Assembly (NCBI GenBank): GCA_009469675.1
Contig: SSSZ01000112.1
Span: 1-64,000 of the forward strand
DNA: 64,000 nucleotides
Source: Azonexaceae bacterium
GTDB taxonomy: Bacteria; Pseudomonadota; Gammaproteobacteria; Burkholderiales; Rhodocyclaceae
Reading direction: 5' to 3'
Part shown: piece after piece, positions 43,417 to 52,960 of the stretch
Layout: every line of letters starts with the position of its first letter
How positions within the stretch are numbered: the stretch's first letter is position 1
Position numbers and translations under genes: made by a program
Notes under the pieces: model-generated
Databases searched by the model: none
The model's input: the letters and a program-made list of their open reading frames with translations, nothing else
What the model was told of the DNA's origin: nothing

Positions 43417-44190
43417 CTAGCGGTTCCGGAAGCTCGGCTTACGCTTCTCGGCGAAGGCGGCCATGCCTTCCTTCTGGTCCTCCAGGCCGAAGGCGGCGTG
43501 GAAGACGCGGCGTTCGAAAAGCAGGCCTTCGTTCAGGGAGGATTCGAAGGCGCGGTTTACCGATTCCTTAATCATCATCACCACCGGGAGCGAAAAGGCG
43601 GCGATGGTCTGGGCCGCCTTGAGGGTCTCTTCCAGCAGTTGCTCGGCCGGGATGACGCGGGCGACGAGGCCGCTCTTTTCGGCTTCGTCGGCCCCCATCA
43701 TGCGGGCCGTGAGGCAAAGATCCATGGCCTTGGCCTTGCCGACGGCGCGGGGCAGACGCTGGGGGCCGCCGGCGCCGGGCAGGGTGCCGAGCTTGATTTC
43801 CGGCTGGCCGAATTTGGCCGTGTCGGCGGCGAAAATCATGTCGCACATCATCGCCATTTCGCAGCCGCCGCCCAGGGCGAAGCCGGCCACCGCGGCGATG
43901 ACGGGTTTGCGCGCCGTCTTGATGCGCTCCCAGTTGCGGGTGATGAAGTCGGTCTTGTAGGCGTGCATGTAGTCGAAATCCTTCATGAAGCCGATGTCGG
44001 CTCCGGCGGCGAAGGCTTTTTCGTTGCCCGTGATGACGATGCAGCCGATGGCTTCGTCGGCTTCGAAGGCGTCGATGGCGGCGCCGATGCCGTCGACCAC
44101 GGCGTTGTTGAGGGCATTCATGGCCTCGGGGCGGTTGATGCGGATGAGGCCCACCTTGCCGTGGACTTCGCTGAGGACTACTGCGGTCAT
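43417..44190 (-). CDS. paaF: Enoyl-CoA hydratase, PaaF type
   Basis: 257 aa, crotonase fold. In the phenylacetyl-CoA pathway PaaF hydrates 2,3-dehydroadipyl-CoA to 3-hydroxyadipyl-CoA. Oxyanion-hole segments AFAAGADI and FALGGGCEMAM are present; catalytic Glu positions fall in GGGCEMAM and PEIKLGTLPGAGGPQRLP. The Pro in GGPQRL is where many hydratases have Thr. It is the last gene of the minus-strand set, but a hairpin with a U-run lies between it and the gene before, so its level may differ from the rest. Confidence 0.86.
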   Translation of the reverse strand: MTAVVLSEVHGKVGLIRINRPEAMNALNNAVVDGIGAAIDAFEADEAIGCIVITGNEKAFAAGADIGFMKDFDYMHAYKTDFITRNWERIKTARKPVIAAVAGFALGGGCEMAMMCDMIFAADTAKFGQPEIKLGTLPGAGGPQRLPRAVGKAKAMDLCLTARMMGADEAEKSGLVARVIPAEQLLEETLKAAQTIAAFSLPVVMMIKESVNRAFESSLNEGLLFERRVFHAAFGLEDQKEGMAAFAEKRKPSFRNR

Positions 44191-44202
44191 GTCTGTTCTC
44201 CA

Positions 44203-44236
44203 GAAAAACGGCCGCCCGGGGAAACCCCTGGCGGCC
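44203..44236 (-). terminator. Intrinsic terminator on the minus strand after the substrate-binding protein
   Basis: On the minus strand a GGCCGCC/GGCGGCC stem closes an inner GGGG/CCCC stem with an AAA loop (one mismatch between), followed directly by a five-U run (complement of 44204-44208). It lies only a dozen bases before the paaF start, so it can act as a partial terminator or attenuator for paaF. Confidence 0.8.
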
Positions 44237-44262
44237 TTGAGCCAAAGGCAGGGAAATTGTGA

Positions 44263-45408
44263 TTATTGGACCAGGGACCAGTCGCCGTTCTTGATTTCCA
44301 GCATGCGGAAAGCCGAAAGATCGAGGCCCATGTGGTCGGTGGCCGACATAGTAACCACACCGCCGGTGCCGATGTAACCCTTGGTCGCCTCCAGGGCGTC
44401 GCGGACCTTGGCCTTGTCGGTGCTGCCGGCGCGCTTGATGGCATCGACGGCGATCATCAGGCCGTCGTAGGCGTGGCCGCCGAAGGTCGACACGTCGGTC
44501 TTCCACTTTTCCTGGAAGGCCTTGGTGTAGGCCGTCACCACCGGCTTTTGCGGATCCTTGGCGTCGAGCTTGTCGGCCACCAGCAGGGCGGCGGCGGGCA
44601 GGCGTGCGCCTTCGGCGGCGGGGCCGGCAAGCTTGATGAACTCTTCGGAAGCGACGCCGTGGGCGTGGTAGAGCGGCAGGTTCATGCCCAACTGCTTGTA
44701 GTTCTTGGTGGCGATGGCCGGACCCTGGCCGAGGCCGAAGATGAACACGGCCTGGACTCCCGGGGTGTTCTTGATCTTGGTCAGCTGCGGACTCATGTCG
44801 GTATCCTTGGGGCCGTAGGTTTCGTTGGCCACCAGGGTGACGCCGTACTTGGCCGCGACGCCTTCGGTTTCCTTGCGGCCGGACTGGCCGAAGCCGCTGG
44901 TTTCGGAGAACAGCGCCACCTTGGTCAGGCCGCGTTTTTTCATGTCCTCGAAGACCTTTTCGGCGGCCATGCGGTCGGTGTGGGGGGTCTTGAAGACGAA
45001 CTTCTTGACCGGCTCGACGATCACCACGGCGCCGGCAAGCGAAACGAAGGGCACGCCGGCCTTTTCGACGAGGGGGGCCATCGACATGGTGGAGCCGGTG
45101 GTGGTGCCGCCCACCAGGATGTCGACCTTGTCGTCGTCGATCAGGCGCTTGGCGAAGCCGTTGGCCTTGTTGGCGTCGCTGCCGTCGTCGTAATGAACGA
45201 GCTGGAGCTGGCGGCCGAGGACGCCGCCCTTCTTGTTGATGTCTTCGACGTATTGCTGCAGGGTCTTCAGTTCCGGGTCGCCGAGGAAGGCGGCGGGACC
45301 GGTGACCGAAAGAACCGAACCGATCTTGATCGGGTCGGCGGCGCAGGCTGAAAGGGCGCCGAGGGCCAGGGCGGCGCCGGCGGCAAGTTTGCGGATGCTG
45401 AGCTTCAT
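44263..45408 (-). CDS. Branched-chain amino acid-type ABC substrate-binding protein
   Basis: 381 aa, periplasmic-binding-protein fold type I (LivK-like). N-terminal signal with a lipobox (GALSAC, Cys 21), so a lipoprotein is likely. Blocks: IKIGSVLSVTGPAAFLGDPELKTLQQYVEDINKKGG, LIDDDKVDILVGGTTTGSTMSMAPLVE, FSETSGFGQSGRKETEG, NTPGVQAVFIFGLG and HAYDGLMIAVDAIKRAG. Such proteins often bind aromatic acids. No permease or ATPase genes adjoin it, so it must share a transporter encoded elsewhere. Its place inside the aromatic operon suggests uptake of phenylacetate or a related acid. Confidence 0.85.
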   Translation of the reverse strand: MKLSIRKLAAGAALALGALSACAADPIKIGSVLSVTGPAAFLGDPELKTLQQYVEDINKKGGVLGRQLQLVHYDDGSDANKANGFAKRLIDDDKVDILVGGTTTGSTMSMAPLVEKAGVPFVSLAGAVVIVEPVKKFVFKTPHTDRMAAEKVFEDMKKRGLTKVALFSETSGFGQSGRKETEGVAAKYGVTLVANETYGPKDTDMSPQLTKIKNTPGVQAVFIFGLGQGPAIATKNYKQLGMNLPLYHAHGVASEEFIKLAGPAAEGARLPAAALLVADKLDAKDPQKPVVTAYTKAFQEKWKTDVSTFGGHAYDGLMIAVDAIKRAGSTDKAKVRDALEATKGYIGTGGVVTMSATDHMGLDLSAFRMLEIKNGDWSLVQ

Positions 45409-45439
45409 TGTGTTCTCTCCTCCAGGGTTGGTCTTAGGG

Positions 45440-46645
<1,206 letters not shown>

Positions 46646-46653
46646 CGTTTCTC

Positions 46654-47979
46654 TCAGTTCTGTTTGGGGCGTTCGTCGAGGACGCGGCGGGCCTTGCCCA
46701 CCTGGGTGCGGGGGATGGAGTCGAATTCCATGACCGTGACCCGGGTGCTGACGCCGATGATGGTCTTGATGCGCTGCTGCAATTCCTTGCCGATGGTCTG
46801 GATTTCCGCCGGCCCCAGCTTGCCCGAAATTTCGTGCTGGACTTCGCAGCGGACTTCCAGGTTGTCGAGGTGGCCGTCGCGGGTGACGACGATCTGGTAG
46901 TTCCCGGCCAGGCGCTTGTCGCGCAGGATCTGCTCCTCGATCTGGGTGGGGAAGACATTGACGCCGCGGATGATGAGCATGTCGTCGGAGCGGCCGGTGA
47001 TCTTGCCCATGCGGCGGAAGGCGCGGGCGGTGGGGGGGAGCAGCCGGGTAAGGTCGCGGGTGCGGTAGCGGATGACGGGGAAGGCCTCCTTGGTCAGGGA
47101 AGTGAAGACGAGTTCGCCTTCTTCGCCGTCGGGCAGCACCTCGCCGGTTTCCGGGTCGATGATTTCGGGGTAGAAGTGGTCTTCCCAGATGACCGGGCCG
47201 TCCTTGGTTTCGATGCATTCGTTGGCGACCCCCGGTCCCATGACTTCGGTCAGGCCGTAGATGTCGATGGCGTCGATGCCGAGCTTGGCCTCGATCTCGC
47301 CGCGCATGCCCTCGCCCCAGGGTTCGGCTCCGAAGATGCCGACCTTGAGGGAGATTTCTTCGGGTTTGATGCCCAGGCGCTCGAATTCCTCGGCGATCAC
47401 CAGAGAGTAGGAGGGGGTGACCATGATGGCGTCGGGCTTGAAGTCCATGATCTGCTGCACCTGCTTTTCCGTCTGGCCGCCCGACATGGGAACCACCACG
47501 CAGCCGGCCCGTTCGATGCCGTAATGGGCGCCCAGGCCGCCGGTGAACATGCCGTAGCCGTAGGCGTTATGGACCATGTCGCCGGCCCGCACGCCGGCGG
47601 CGCGCAGCGAGCGGGCGACGAGATTGGCCCAGTGGTCGAGATCCTGCAGGGTGTAGCCGACGACCACCGGTTTACCCGTGGTGCCGGACGAGGCGTGCAG
47701 GCGGGCGAGCCGCTGGCGCGGCACGGCCAGGAGGCCGAAGGGGTAGTTGTCGCGCAGGTCGTATTTGGTGGTGAAGGGAAACTTGGCGAGATCGGCGAGG
47801 GTTTTCAGGTCGTCGGGATGGACGCCTTGTTCCTCGCACTTCTTGCGGTAGGGGGCGACGTTGTCGTAGGTGTGGCGGACCGACCACTGCAGGCGCTGCA
47901 GCTGCAGGGCGGAGATTTCGTCGCGGCTGGCGCGCTCGATCGGTTCAAGCTCTTCGGGGCGGGAAAATTTTACGGGCAT
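46654..47979 (-). CDS. paaK: Phenylacetate--CoA ligase
   Basis: 441 aa, adenylate-forming enzyme that activates phenylacetate to phenylacetyl-CoA at the entry to the pathway. The family-specific P-loop is LHASSGTTGKPVVVGYT (about 94-110); other blocks are NAYGYGMFTGGLGAHYG, VPMSGGQTEKQVQQIMDFKPDAIMVTPSY, DIYGLTEVMGPGVANEC, RYRTRDLTRLLPP and GRSDDMLIIRGVNVFPTQIEE. GAGGAGA precedes the ATG. This is the diagnostic gene of the cluster. Ligases for related aryl-acetates belong to the same family, so the natural substrate may be a substituted phenylacetate. Confidence 0.92.
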   Translation of the reverse strand: MPVKFSRPEELEPIERASRDEISALQLQRLQWSVRHTYDNVAPYRKKCEEQGVHPDDLKTLADLAKFPFTTKYDLRDNYPFGLLAVPRQRLARLHASSGTTGKPVVVGYTLQDLDHWANLVARSLRAAGVRAGDMVHNAYGYGMFTGGLGAHYGIERAGCVVVPMSGGQTEKQVQQIMDFKPDAIMVTPSYSLVIAEEFERLGIKPEEISLKVGIFGAEPWGEGMRGEIEAKLGIDAIDIYGLTEVMGPGVANECIETKDGPVIWEDHFYPEIIDPETGEVLPDGEEGELVFTSLTKEAFPVIRYRTRDLTRLLPPTARAFRRMGKITGRSDDMLIIRGVNVFPTQIEEQILRDKRLAGNYQIVVTRDGHLDNLEVRCEVQHEISGKLGPAEIQTIGKELQQRIKTIIGVSTRVTVMEFDSIPRTQVGKARRVLDERPKQN

Positions 47980-48004
47980 CTGGGTCTCCTCTCTTGGGTT
48001 CGGG

Positions 48005-48478
48005 TCAGTGGGCCGCGTCGGCCTTTTCGAGTCCGGCGATCACCTCGCCGTTGATGCGGTAGGACTTGCCGCGAAAGAGCGCCACGGTCTTGCCGGTACG
48101 GGTGCGGACGGTGATGTCGTACACCCCGGTGCGGCCGGACAGGGACTGTTCCATGGCCTCCGCCTCGAGGATGTCGCCCTCCTTGGCCGGCGCCAGAAAA
48201 TCGATATGGCAGGCCGAAGCGACGGTGTTCTTGTTGTAGCTGTTGCAGGCGTAGGCGAAGGCGGTGTCGGCCAGGGTGAAGATGAGGCCGCCGTGGCACA
48301 TGTGGTGGCCGTTGAGCATGTCGAGGCGGACCGTCATCACGAGCCGGGCATAGCCGGGCCGGATGGTGTGGATGCGGATGCCCAGCAACTGGCCCGCCCG
48401 GTCCCGCGGCCACATGGCGCGGGCCACTTCCTCGGCGATGACTTCGGGGGAGTCTTTGGCGATGACGTCGTCAGTCAT
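48005..48478 (-). CDS. paaI: Hydroxyphenylacetyl-CoA thioesterase PaaI
   Basis: 157 aa hotdog-fold thioesterase. Family blocks: LLGIRIHTIRPGYARLVMTVR, NGHHMCHGGLIFTLADTAFAYACNS (with the catalytic Asp/Asn region) and ASACHIDFLAPAKEGD. It releases CoA from dead-end hydroxyphenylacetyl-CoA thioesters, rescuing CoA if the ring epoxide intermediate stalls. Overlaps the end of paaH by 8 bp. Confidence 0.9.
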   Translation of the reverse strand: MTDDVIAKDSPEVIAEEVARAMWPRDRAGQLLGIRIHTIRPGYARLVMTVRLDMLNGHHMCHGGLIFTLADTAFAYACNSYNKNTVASACHIDFLAPAKEGDILEAEAMEQSLSGRTGVYDITVRTRTGKTVALFRGKSYRINGEVIAGLEKADAAH

Positions 48479-50000
48479 GGAATGCCTTTCCGGCAAAAAA
48501 GCGCTGTTGGATGAGGGGCGAGATCCGGTAGCGGTCTTCGCCATAGGCCTGTCCCAGGTTGACCAGGGTTTCGCGGATGGCGGGCAGGCCGACCCGGTCG
48601 GCCCAGGCCAGCGGCCCCTGCGGGTAATTGACCCCGAGACGCATGGCGGCGTCGGCCCCGGCGGCGTCGCAGACGCCCTGGTTGACGGCGTCGGCGGCTT
48701 CGTTGGCGAGCATGGCGAGACTGCGCATGACGGCCAGGCCGGGGACGTCGGCCAGGCGCGAGACTGCCAGGCCTGCCGCCTGCAGGAGGCCGACGGCGGC
48801 GGCCAGGGCCGCCGGGTCGCAGGCTTCGGCGGCGGCGACGGCGAGGCGGGTGGCCTTGCCGTAGTCGAGGGCCAGGTCGACCAGAACGAGGTTGGCGATG
48901 CCGGTTTCGGCGGCGCACCGGGTGGCGCTGCGCCCGTCGGTGACGAAGAGGACCGCGCCGCCGGCTTCGGCGATGCGCCCGTCGGCGGACGCACGGCGGA
49001 TGAAGGCCTGGCCGGCGGCGCCCAGGCGCTCGGCCAGGGCGGTGGCGGCGGCCGAGTCGCCGCAGAGGGCGATGCCGGCCGGCGGGGGCTGGGGCGCTTC
49101 GCTCCGCGGGGCGGGGGGGTGGGCGCCTTCGCGGTAGTCGTAGAAGCCGCGGCCGCTCTTTTTGCCGAGGAAACCGGCATCGACCAGTTCCTGCTGGAGG
49201 AGCGAGGGCAAAAAGCGCGGGTCGTGGAAAAAGGCCCGCCAGACCGAGTTGGTGACGGCGAAATTGACGTCGTGGCCGATCATGTCCATCAGTTCGAAGG
49301 GCCCCATGCGAAAGCCGCCGGCTTCGCGGCAGCAGGCGTCGAGGGTGGCGCAATCGGCGGCGCCTTCGTGCAGGAGCCGCAAGGCCTCGGCGTAGTAGGG
49401 CCGGGCGACGCGATTGACGATGAAGCCGGGTGTCGACTTGGCATGGACCGGGGTCTTGCCCCAGGCCGCCGCCGTGGCGAAGAGGGTGGCGGCGACGGCG
49501 CGGTCGGTGGCGAGTCCCGAGACGATCTCGACCAGGGCCATGAGCGGCGCCGGGTTGAAGAAATGCAGGCCGGCCAGGCGTTCGGGGCGCTTCAGGGCGG
49601 CGCCGATGGCGGTGACCGAAATCGACGAGGTGTTGGTGCCGAACAGGCAGTCGGGGCCGACGAGGGCTTCGAGATCGCGGAAAAGGGACTGCTTGGCTTC
49701 CAGGTTTTCGACGATGGCTTCGACCACCAGGCCGGCGTCGGCGAGGTCGGCCAGACTGTTGGCCGCGCTCAGCCGCGCTGTGGCGGCGGCCGCGGCGGCG
49801 GCGCTCATCTTGCCCTTGTCGGCGAGTTTGGCGAACTGCGCGCCCAAGCCGGCCACGGCGCGGGCGGCGGCGTCGGGGCGGTTGTCGAGCAGCTTGACCG
49901 GATGGCCGGCCGCCGCCGCCACCTGGGCGATGCCGGCGCCCATGGCGCCGCTGCCGACGACGGCGACGACGGTGCTGGGGGAAAGGGGTTGGCTAGTCAT
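48471..50000 (-). CDS. paaH: 3-Hydroxyacyl-CoA dehydrogenase PaaH
   Basis: 509 aa, the longer two-domain type usual for PaaH/PaaC. NAD loop VVAVVGSGAMGAGIAQVAAAAGH (about 11-33); SSISVTAIGAALKRPERLAGLHFFNPAPLMALVEIV; GFIVNRVARPYYAEALRLL; and a second C-terminal 3HCDH domain ending in VNYPQGPLAWADRVGLPAI. It oxidises 3-hydroxyadipyl-CoA to 3-oxoadipyl-CoA. The start at 50000 (MTSQPLSP) was chosen over a 33-bp longer frame. Upstream 100 bp contains a hairpin before paaG. Confidence 0.9.
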   Translation of the reverse strand: MTSQPLSPSTVVAVVGSGAMGAGIAQVAAAAGHPVKLLDNRPDAAARAVAGLGAQFAKLADKGKMSAAAAAAATARLSAANSLADLADAGLVVEAIVENLEAKQSLFRDLEALVGPDCLFGTNTSSISVTAIGAALKRPERLAGLHFFNPAPLMALVEIVSGLATDRAVAATLFATAAAWGKTPVHAKSTPGFIVNRVARPYYAEALRLLHEGAADCATLDACCREAGGFRMGPFELMDMIGHDVNFAVTNSVWRAFFHDPRFLPSLLQQELVDAGFLGKKSGRGFYDYREGAHPPAPRSEAPQPPPAGIALCGDSAAATALAERLGAAGQAFIRRASADGRIAEAGGAVLFVTDGRSATRCAAETGIANLVLVDLALDYGKATRLAVAAAEACDPAALAAAVGLLQAAGLAVSRLADVPGLAVMRSLAMLANEAADAVNQGVCDAAGADAAMRLGVNYPQGPLAWADRVGLPAIRETLVNLGQAYGEDRYRISPLIQQRFFAGKAFHD

Positions 50001-50040
50001 GATGTGAAGTGGATTGAAACGGCGGCGGTGCACAGCCGGG

Positions 50041-50069
50041 GAGAACGCCCCTGGGTCATTGCCGTTCTC
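50041..50069. repeat. Inverted repeat between paaG and paaH
   Basis: GAGAACG (50041-50047) and CGTTCTC (50063-50069) are perfectly inverted, extended outward by GCCGG/CCGGC with a bulge. It lies in the 99-bp gap of an otherwise tightly packed operon and may set mRNA stability or processing. Confidence 0.45.
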
Positions 50070-50099
50070 GCGGCCGGCACGGCTCTGCGGTTCATGGTC

Positions 50100-50894
50100 T
50101 TATTCCCCGGTGAAATTCGGTGCCCGCTTGGCCATGAAGGCGGCGACGCCTTCAGCGTAGTCCGGACTCCAGCCCAGTTCGCGCATGAATCCGCCTTCCA
50201 TGGAAAGCTGCTGCTCCAGCGTGTGGCCGGGGGCGGCGTGCATGGCCTGGCGGGTGCGGACGAGGGCCTTGGTGGGGGCGGTGGCGAGTTGGGCGGCGAT
50301 CCTGTCCACCGTCGCGGCGAATTCGGCATCGTCGACGCACTGCCAGATCAGGCCCCATTCGGCGGCTTTTTCGGCGGGCAGCTTTTCCGCCAGGAGGGCG
50401 AGGCCCATGGCGCGGGCCATGCCGACCCGCTGGGGCAGGAACCAGGTGCCGCCGGTATCGGGGATGAGGCCGATCTTGGAGAAGGCCTGGAGGAAGGAGG
50501 CCGACCTGGCGGCGATCACCAGGTCGCAGGCGAGGGCGACCGAGGCGCCGGCGCCGGCGGCGATGCCATTGACGGCGGCGATGGTCGGGACGCGGAGGTT
50601 TGCCAGGCGCAGGACGAGGGGCTTGTAGTTGCGTTCGACGGTATTGCCGATGTCGGGCATCTTGCCCGACTGGATCTGCATGGCCCGGTCGCCCAGATCC
50701 TGGCCCGCCGAGAAGCCGCGGCCGGCCCCGGTGAGCACCAGGACGCGCACCGCCGGGTCGTCCTGGATGCGATCCAGGGCGACGCGCAGCTCGGCGTGCA
50801 TGTCGTCGGTGAAGCTGTTGAGCTTGTCGGGCCGGTTGAGGGTGAGGCGGGCAACGCCGGCGGCGACTTCATATTGGATGTTTGCAAAGTTCAT
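50100..50894 (-). CDS. paaG: 2-(1,2-Epoxy-1,2-dihydrophenyl)acetyl-CoA isomerase PaaG
   Basis: 264 aa crotonase. PaaG isomerises the ring epoxide to oxepin-CoA. Oxyanion segment FSAGQDL and AAGAGASVALACDL are intact; the catalytic Asp is D146 in IPDTGGTWFLPQ, which distinguishes PaaG from plain hydratases that have Glu. Its presence implies that an aromatic-CoA epoxide is made somewhere in the cell, although PaaABCDE is not visible here. Confidence 0.88.
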   Translation of the reverse strand: MNFANIQYEVAAGVARLTLNRPDKLNSFTDDMHAELRVALDRIQDDPAVRVLVLTGAGRGFSAGQDLGDRAMQIQSGKMPDIGNTVERNYKPLVLRLANLRVPTIAAVNGIAAGAGASVALACDLVIAARSASFLQAFSKIGLIPDTGGTWFLPQRVGMARAMGLALLAEKLPAEKAAEWGLIWQCVDDAEFAATVDRIAAQLATAPTKALVRTRQAMHAAPGHTLEQQLSMEGGFMRELGWSPDYAEGVAAFMAKRAPNFTGE

Positions 50895-50905
50895 ACAGGC
50901 CTTTC

Positions 50906-50989
50906 AACGCGAAGACGCGGAGGGCGGGGCGGAAACGTCCGGATTCGAACTGGCATTGCTCCGTCCTTTGCGTCTTGGCGGTTCGAATT
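50906..50989. repeat. Imperfect long inverted repeat between paaN and paaG
   Basis: AACGCGAAGACGC (50906-50918) faces GCGTCTTGGCGGTT (50970-50983), and a nested ATTCGAAC (50943-50950) faces GTTCGAAT (50981-50988). Elements built on an AAGACGC/GCGTCTT core are common dispersed intergenic repeats in related genomes (from memory, not checked). It fills most of the 93-bp gap. Confidence 0.5.
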
Positions 50990-52655
50990 AAACGTGGTAC
51001 CGGCGCTGCACCACCCGGAAGCGGTTGGCGACGAAGGCCGAATCGGCGTAGGCGGCGTTGGCCGCCGGGTTGCCGCCGGTGCCATGGTAGTCCGAGAAGG
51101 CCGCCGACTGGTTCACGAAAACGCCGCCGGTCAGGTTGATCGAGAGGGCGACCTTGGCGCGCCAGGTGGCGGCGGTCATGGCGTCGATCACCTCGGCCCG
51201 GGTGGAATAGACGCCGACGGTGAGCGCGCCGTGGGTGCTGACGATGCGCTCGGACAGGGCAATGGCGCTGGCCGTGTCGGCCACCTTGACGACGAAGGTA
51301 ATGGGGCCGAAGCGCTCTTCCATGTAGGCTTTTTCGTCGGCCGCATCGCAGGCCAGGAGGACCGGGGTACGGACTTCGGCCTTGGGGAATTCCGGGTTTT
51401 CCAGCCGGGTCGAGGCCAGGATCACCTTGCCGAGCTCGCCGCCGGAGGCGAGCTCGATGCGCGACAGCGTATCGGCGGACTGGATGGCGCCGAGCACGGC
51501 GTGGGCCACTTCCGGCTTGGCGAGAAAGCCCTGGACGGCCTTGGCCAGGTCGGCGCAGACCTCGTCGTAGCTCTTGGGGCCGTCTTCGGTGTCGATGCCG
51601 CCGGCGGGGACGAGAATGGCCTGGGAGGTCGTGCACATCTGGCCGGAATACAAGGAAAGCGTGAAGGCGAGGTTCCGCAGCATGGCCTTGTAGGCGTCGG
51701 TGGAGTCGATGACGATGTTGTTGACCCCGGCCAGTTCGGCGTAAACCTGGGCTTGGCGGGCGTTGTCGATGAGCCACTGGCCGAAGACGTTGCTGCCGGT
51801 GAAATCGACCGATTTGACCGCCGGGTGGGTAGCCAGGCGCTGAGTGGTTTCCCGCTTGGCGGCGACGCACAGGCTGACCAGGTTGGGGTCGATGCCGTTT
51901 TCGGCGAGGACGGCCCGGATGGTCCTGACCGTGATGGCGGCGGGCAGGATGGCGTTGCTGTGGGGCTTGACGATGACCGCGTTGCCGGTGGCGAGGGCGG
52001 CGAAGAGACCGGGATAGGTGTTCCAGGTGGGGAAGGTGCCGCAGCCGACGACCAGGGCGACGCCGCGGCCCACGACCTCGAAGTGCTTCTTCATAACCAG
52101 CGGCGGGTTCTTGCCCTGGGGTTTTTCCCAAACCGTTTCGCCGGGAACGAACTTCATTTCCCGGTAGGCGTAGGCGACGGCTTCGAGGCCGCGGTCCTGG
52201 GCGTGGGGGGCGCCGGCCTGGAAGGCCATCATCCAGCCCTGGCCGGTGGTCATCATGACGGCGTGGGCGAGTTCGAAACTCTGCCGGTTGAGGCGGTCGA
52301 GGATTTCCAGGCAGATGCCCGCCCGCCCTTCGGCGCCGGCGGCCTGCCAGTCGGCCATGGCGGCCTGGCCGGCGGCGATCAGGGCTTCCGCTTCGCACAC
52401 CGGATACTGAACCTGGAGATCGATGCCGTAGGGCGAAACCTCGCCGCCGTGCCAGCCGGTCTGGCCGGGCTGGTCGAGGGGGAACTGCCGGCCGAGGTGG
52501 GCGTCGAACGCCTTCTTGCCGTCGTCGGCGGCGGTTTCGCCGTAGGTCTTGGGGCTCGGCATTTCGTTGTAGGCCGCCCAGTAGCCGCGGGTGTGAATGG
52601 CGTTGAGGGCGCCGTCGAGGGTGGCGCGGTGTTTCTCAAGCAGGGGGTGGGACAT
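50988..52655 (-). CDS. paaN: Aldehyde dehydrogenase PaaN
   Basis: 555 aa. PaaN oxidises the semialdehyde formed on oxepin-CoA ring opening (3-oxo-5,6-dehydrosuberyl-CoA semialdehyde). The ALDH catalytic Cys lies in LYSGQMCTTSQAILVP and the general-base Glu in ELAGVNNIVID; cofactor-site blocks include VVGCGTFPTWNTYPGLFAALATGNAVIVKPHS and VDFTGSNVFGQWL. Unlike E. coli PaaZ there is no C-terminal MaoC hydratase domain, so ring opening must be done by another protein not in this window. AGGAG precedes the ATG. First gene of the minus-strand operon. Confidence 0.88.
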   Translation of the reverse strand: MSHPLLEKHRATLDGALNAIHTRGYWAAYNEMPSPKTYGETAADDGKKAFDAHLGRQFPLDQPGQTGWHGGEVSPYGIDLQVQYPVCEAEALIAAGQAAMADWQAAGAEGRAGICLEILDRLNRQSFELAHAVMMTTGQGWMMAFQAGAPHAQDRGLEAVAYAYREMKFVPGETVWEKPQGKNPPLVMKKHFEVVGRGVALVVGCGTFPTWNTYPGLFAALATGNAVIVKPHSNAILPAAITVRTIRAVLAENGIDPNLVSLCVAAKRETTQRLATHPAVKSVDFTGSNVFGQWLIDNARQAQVYAELAGVNNIVIDSTDAYKAMLRNLAFTLSLYSGQMCTTSQAILVPAGGIDTEDGPKSYDEVCADLAKAVQGFLAKPEVAHAVLGAIQSADTLSRIELASGGELGKVILASTRLENPEFPKAEVRTPVLLACDAADEKAYMEERFGPITFVVKVADTASAIALSERIVSTHGALTVGVYSTRAEVIDAMTAATWRAKVALSINLTGGVFVNQSAAFSDYHGTGGNPAANAAYADSAFVANRFRVVQRRYHV

Positions 52656-52721
52656 CGGTTTCTCCTGGGGTGGGGCGCGTTCGAGTCGAAAGGGATCGCC
52701 AAAGGCATCCGATTAGTCGTT

Positions 52722-52750
52722 ACGTTACAAACTTATCGATATTGTGTCAA
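52722..52750 (-). promoter_or_regulatory. Candidate promoter of the paaN operon
   Basis: On the minus strand TTGACA (52750-52745), a 17-bp spacer and TAACGT (52727-52722, 3 of 6 matches). The -35 lies inside a 26-bp imperfect palindrome (52737-52762, CGATA at one end, TATCG at the other), so binding there would block it. Confidence 0.45.
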
Positions 52751-52933
52751 TACAGTGTATCGTTTCAAGTCGTGATTTTTCGGATTTTGTATTTCGGAAC
52801 AGGTTCCGCATCATTGTAAATAGGCCATATAAAACAATAGTAAATCAACAATTCACTGCTTCAACTCTCTCGGTAAATCGGTTTTTCTTGAGGGCAATCC
52901 GGCGCGCTGTTGTTCAATGTGATACAAAAAATG

Positions 52934-52960
52934 TTGACACGGCGCGATGAAATGTAACAT
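52934..52960 (+). promoter_or_regulatory. Candidate promoter of the diiron oxygenase gene
   Basis: A consensus -35 TTGACA (52934-52939) and a -10-like TAACAT (52955-52960), spacer 15 bp, slightly short. A strong AGGAGG (53017-53022) and a leader of about 60 bp follow. The overlapping TGATTC at 52960-52965 would place a repressor such as PaaX at the start site. Confidence 0.5.

Noticed and set aside
48363-52775. A 1470-codon plus-strand open frame across the paa genes
   Set aside because: It is the antisense of paaI, paaH, paaG and paaN, made of low-complexity Gly/Ala/Val/Asp residues. Long antisense frames are expected in high-GC DNA.
52744-52950. Short ORFs in the AT-rich divergent gap, including a 68-codon plus-strand frame
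   Set aside because: No ribosome-binding site, composition unlike any gene here, and they cover both candidate promoters.
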